In this document: piece after piece, positions 23,562 to 25,225 of the stretch
How positions within the stretch are numbered: position 1 is the stretch's first letter
Layout of the letters: each line of letters starts with the position of its first letter
Assembly (NCBI GenBank): GCA_041688815.1
Contig: JBDNHK010000009.1
Span: 1-25,225 of the forward strand
Source: Rhabdothermincola_A sp041688815
Lineage (GTDB): Bacteria; Actinomycetota; Acidimicrobiia; Acidimicrobiales; Acidimicrobilacustridaceae
Reading direction: 5' to 3'
DNA length: 25,225 nucleotides
Program-made: the position numbers and the translations under genes
The notes under the pieces: model-generated
Told to the model about the DNA's origin: nothing
The model's input: only the letters and a program-made list of their open reading frames with translations
Database searches by the model: none

Positions 23562-24571
23562 CAGCCGCAGCCCAGACCGACCACCAGCGCCGCGAGGTTG
23601 TCCCGCATCACCGAGGCGTAGGTCTCACCGGCATCGAGATCGGACTCGGTGATGGTCTCCACGGGAGAGAGGGCGTCAGTGGTCGCGCCGATCTCGCGGG
23701 CCACGGTCTCGGACAGGTCCGGCGGGACCTGCTCCTCGAAGTAGACGACCGTGACGTTCTTCGCCCGTGCAGCCTGAGCGACCGCTTCGAGAGTCCGAGG
23801 ATCGGGCTCCGCCTCGGGGGAGAGCCCGGCGATCGAGATCTGCTCGAGGTCGTAGCGCTCGGCGAGGTAGGCAAAGGCGCGGTGACTGGTCACGATCACC
23901 CGCGAGGTGCAGTTGGCCAAGCCGCTGGCGAAGTCGGCGCTCAGGTCGGCCAGCTCGGTCTGATAGGACGCCAGGCCCGCGGCAAAGATCGGCGCACAGT
24001 CCGGGCGAAGCGCAACCAAAGTGTCGTGAATGGTCTGGGCGATCTTCGACTGTCGGACGGGGTCCACCCAGATGTGCGGGTCGAAATTACCTTCGAGCTC
24101 CTCACCATCGACCTCGCCTTGCGTGCCTTGGAGCTGCGCCTGAACGGGAAGGAGACTCGCGCCCTCGAGGAGATCGACCGACGTCACCTCGGCGGAGAGT
24201 CCGCCGACCGCCTTCTCGACCTGCGGCTGGAACCCCTTCGAGAGGTAGAAGACCACGTCGACCTCGGCGAGGTCGGTCACCGTTCGCGGATCGAGTTCGA
24301 CGACGTGCGGTCCCGTGCCGGGCGGCGTCAGGTTGTCCACCGAGACGCACTCCGCCCCGACCCGCTCCGCCGCCTCGGCGATCGGGTAGAACCCGGCCGC
24401 CACCTTGGTGAGAGCGATCGGCGGAGTGGTGGTAGGGGCGGCGGAACCGCCCTCGGTACCGCTGCTACAGGCCGCGACGACGACCACCCCCATCACGATC
24501 ATGGCCAGGCTGCGGACATGGCCCCGGGACACGAGTCGACGGGGGGGTTGGCGATGCGGCGGCACGGTCAT
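23561..24571 (-). CDS. znuA: zinc-binding lipoprotein of the ABC importer (ZnuA-like, cluster A-I)
   Basis: This 336-residue protein has a lipoprotein signal with Cys35 in 'VVVVAACSS'. The mature part has the ZnuA/TroA fold, with candidate metal ligands His89 ('TGPHVVEL'), His166 ('DPHIWVDP'), His230 ('TSHRAFAYL') and an acidic residue near 279-280. The loop between the first two His is acidic and contains no histidine, unlike the His-rich loop of classical ZnuA. 'FYPIAEAAERVG' is another family marker. ATG 24571 has GGAGAG upstream. It is the first gene of the six-gene operon and is controlled from the Zur-like box at 24605. Confidence 0.93.
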   Translation of the reverse strand: MTVPPHRQPPRRLVSRGHVRSLAMIVMGVVVVAACSSGTEGGSAAPTTTPPIALTKVAAGFYPIAEAAERVGAECVSVDNLTPPGTGPHVVELDPRTVTDLAEVDVVFYLSKGFQPQVEKAVGGLSAEVTSVDLLEGASLLPVQAQLQGTQGEVDGEELEGNFDPHIWVDPVRQSKIAQTIHDTLVALRPDCAPIFAAGLASYQTELADLSADFASGLANCTSRVIVTSHRAFAYLAERYDLEQISIAGLSPEAEPDPRTLEAVAQAARAKNVTVVYFEEQVPPDLSETVAREIGATTDALSPVETITESDLDAGETYASVMRDNLAALVVGLGCG

Positions 24572-24597
24572 GGGCTCTCCATCTGTCTGGAACCGGT

Positions 24598-24628
24598 ATA
24601 GTAATGGGAACGATTCTCAGAAAGCCAA
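24598..24628 (-). promoter_or_regulatory. candidate promoter of the zinc operon
   Basis: On the minus strand a TTGGCT -35-like element (24623-24628) and TACTAT -10-like element (24598-24603) are separated by 19 bases. The Zur-like palindrome fills the spacer. Transcription would start near 24590, about 19 bases before the ATG. The overlap with TATAGT (24597-24602) on the plus strand suggests back-to-back promoters. Confidence 0.5.
24605..24619. promoter_or_regulatory. Zur-box-like palindrome between divergent zinc genes
   Basis: TGGGAACGATTCTCA reads as TGrGAA-n-TTCyCA with 5 of 15 positions breaking perfect symmetry, and it matches the general form of actinobacterial Zur sites (TGAAAATCATTTTCA-type). 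It lies between a ZnuA-like gene and a divergent unit, overlapping the candidate -10 region on both strands. Zn-loaded Zur would repress both directions when zinc is plentiful. No zur gene is in the window. Confidence 0.72.
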
Positions 24629-24642
24629 TGCGAAAGGTCCCC

Positions 24643-24858
24643 ATGGCAGACAACGGATTCCTCACCGGAATCGACCTGTTCGACTGTTCCGGGAGGGTCA
24701 GCCACACCCTGACGCTCGAGATCGACGGAACGGTTCGGGTGGAGCTACCGGGTGGTCGCGTCGCTCGGATCGATCCCGGCACGCGGCAGAACCTCACCCC
24801 CCATGTCCCGGTCCCGACAACGGTGATCGACCAAGCCGTCCACCTCCGACCGTGGTGA
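24643..24858 (+). CDS. orphan 71-residue protein divergent from the zinc operon
   Basis: I do not recognise this small protein. It has 71 residues, no signal peptide or membrane helix, and one Cys ('FDCSGRVSHTLTLEID'). It is followed by an alternating beta-rich segment ('GTVRVELPGGRVARIDPG') and a His-containing tail ('PHVPVPTTVIDQAVHLRPW'). The ATG at 24643 has AAAGG five bases upstream; in-frame ATGs at 24604 and 24628 are less well placed. Its stop overlaps the start of an FAD enzyme (24855-24858). Zur-box proximity suggests zinc-limited expression. It could be a small partner of that enzyme or a zinc-independent paralogue; neither is shown. Confidence 0.72.
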   Translation: MADNGFLTGIDLFDCSGRVSHTLTLEIDGTVRVELPGGRVARIDPGTRQNLTPHVPVPTTVIDQAVHLRPW

Positions 24859-25225
24859 CCTCGGCCCCGCACGTACGCGTCCGTGTCGCCATCATCGGGG
24901 CCGGTCCTCAGAGCCTGGCTGCCGCTCTCCACCTTCTCGAGCGGCAGCCCGACCTACGAGACGACCTGGTGGTGGTCGATCCCGCCGGGACCTGGCTCAA
25001 CCGGTGGGACGAACAGTTCGACCGGCTCGACATCGACAGTCTCCGTTCCCCCGGGGTCCACCACCCCGGATGTGATCCACACGCCCTCGACGAGTGGTCG
25101 AACCGACATGGTGAGGTGAGCTCGCTTCCCTACGGCATACCCGGTCGCGAGACCTTCCGCCGCTACTGCCACCAGATGGTCACCGACAGAGGGCTGCAAG
25201 AGCAGGTGGTCCCGACCGGGGTTCG
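24855..25225 (+). CDS. FAD/NAD(P)-binding oxidoreductase, partial (runs off the window)
   Basis: The window ends after about 123 codons. The visible N-terminus has the dinucleotide-binding motif 'VAIIGAGPQSLAAALHLL' near residues 11-28, an acidic residue ending strand 2 ('VVVDPAGTWLNRW'), and 'LRSPGVHHPGCDPHALDEW' (64-82). That last stretch resembles FAD monooxygenases of the lysine/ornithine N-hydroxylase or HpyO-like group. GTG 24855 overlaps the stop of the 71-residue gene; GTG 24852 is an in-frame alternative. The pair is transcribed from the side of the Zur-like box opposite to znuA. N-hydroxylases make metallophores, so a metal-scavenging product is a testable idea, but the C-terminal half is needed to assign the family. 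Confidence 0.8.
   Translation, partial: MTSAPHVRVRVAIIGAGPQSLAAALHLLERQPDLRDDLVVVDPAGTWLNRWDEQFDRLDIDSLRSPGVHHPGCDPHALDEWSNRHGEVSSLPYGIPGRETFRRYCHQMVTDRGLQEQVVPTGV

Noticed and set aside
1..25225. CRISPR arrays, insertion sequences, prophage genes
   Set aside because: No regularly spaced repeats, transposase, integrase or phage genes were seen on either strand.

Overview
The window is high-GC DNA with tightly packed genes, many GTG starts, ATGA/GTGA stop-start overlaps and several candidate leaderless starts. It carries actinobacterial-type genes: a type III PKS, a Zur-type zinc operon, FtsX/MacB permeases and an IclR regulator. I infer a high-GC actinobacterium, possibly of the Acidimicrobiia type. 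No marker gene here fixes the lineage.

Left part (1-5010): a tRNA-Arg(ACG) with a hairpin behind it, then the C-terminal remnant of a serine hydrolase. Next comes a three-gene overlapping operon: a UbiG-like methyltransferase, an acyl-CoA-dehydrogenase-fold flavoprotein and a type III polyketide synthase. It resembles the Streptomyces srs phenolic-lipid cassette. A second serine-hydrolase-fold gene follows; it has an in-frame TGA, and all three catalytic motifs are altered.

Lipid/redox block (5100-9765): a DUF1214 protein and an SDR on the plus strand converge on a minus-strand operon of sulfotransferase, hotdog thioesterase and SDR.

Transport and signalling (9818-19355): a collapsed ABC locus has its ATPase fused in frame to the back half of a MacB-type permease, followed by a frameshifted lipoprotein-like remnant. 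After it come an unknown membrane protein, a secreted coiled-coil protein divergent from an OmpR/HisKA two-component pair, a three-helix membrane protein, an IclR regulator and a complete 854-residue FtsX-type permease with no adjacent ATPase.

Zinc block (19471-25225): a six-gene minus-strand operon encodes a ZnuA-like binding protein, ZnuC, ZnuB, a CobW/ZNG-type GTPase, a WD40 protein and a thioredoxin-like [2Fe-2S] protein. It starts at a Zur-box-like palindrome. The same site lies upstream of a divergent unit with a 71-residue orphan protein and an FAD/NAD(P)-binding enzyme cut by the window end. This is the most coherent system here: zinc uptake, intracellular zinc allocation and uncharacterised accessory proteins under one switch.

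Four loci look broken (327-881, 3901-5007, 9818-10043, 10040-11413). This means either ongoing gene decay or assembly errors; sequence alone cannot separate them.
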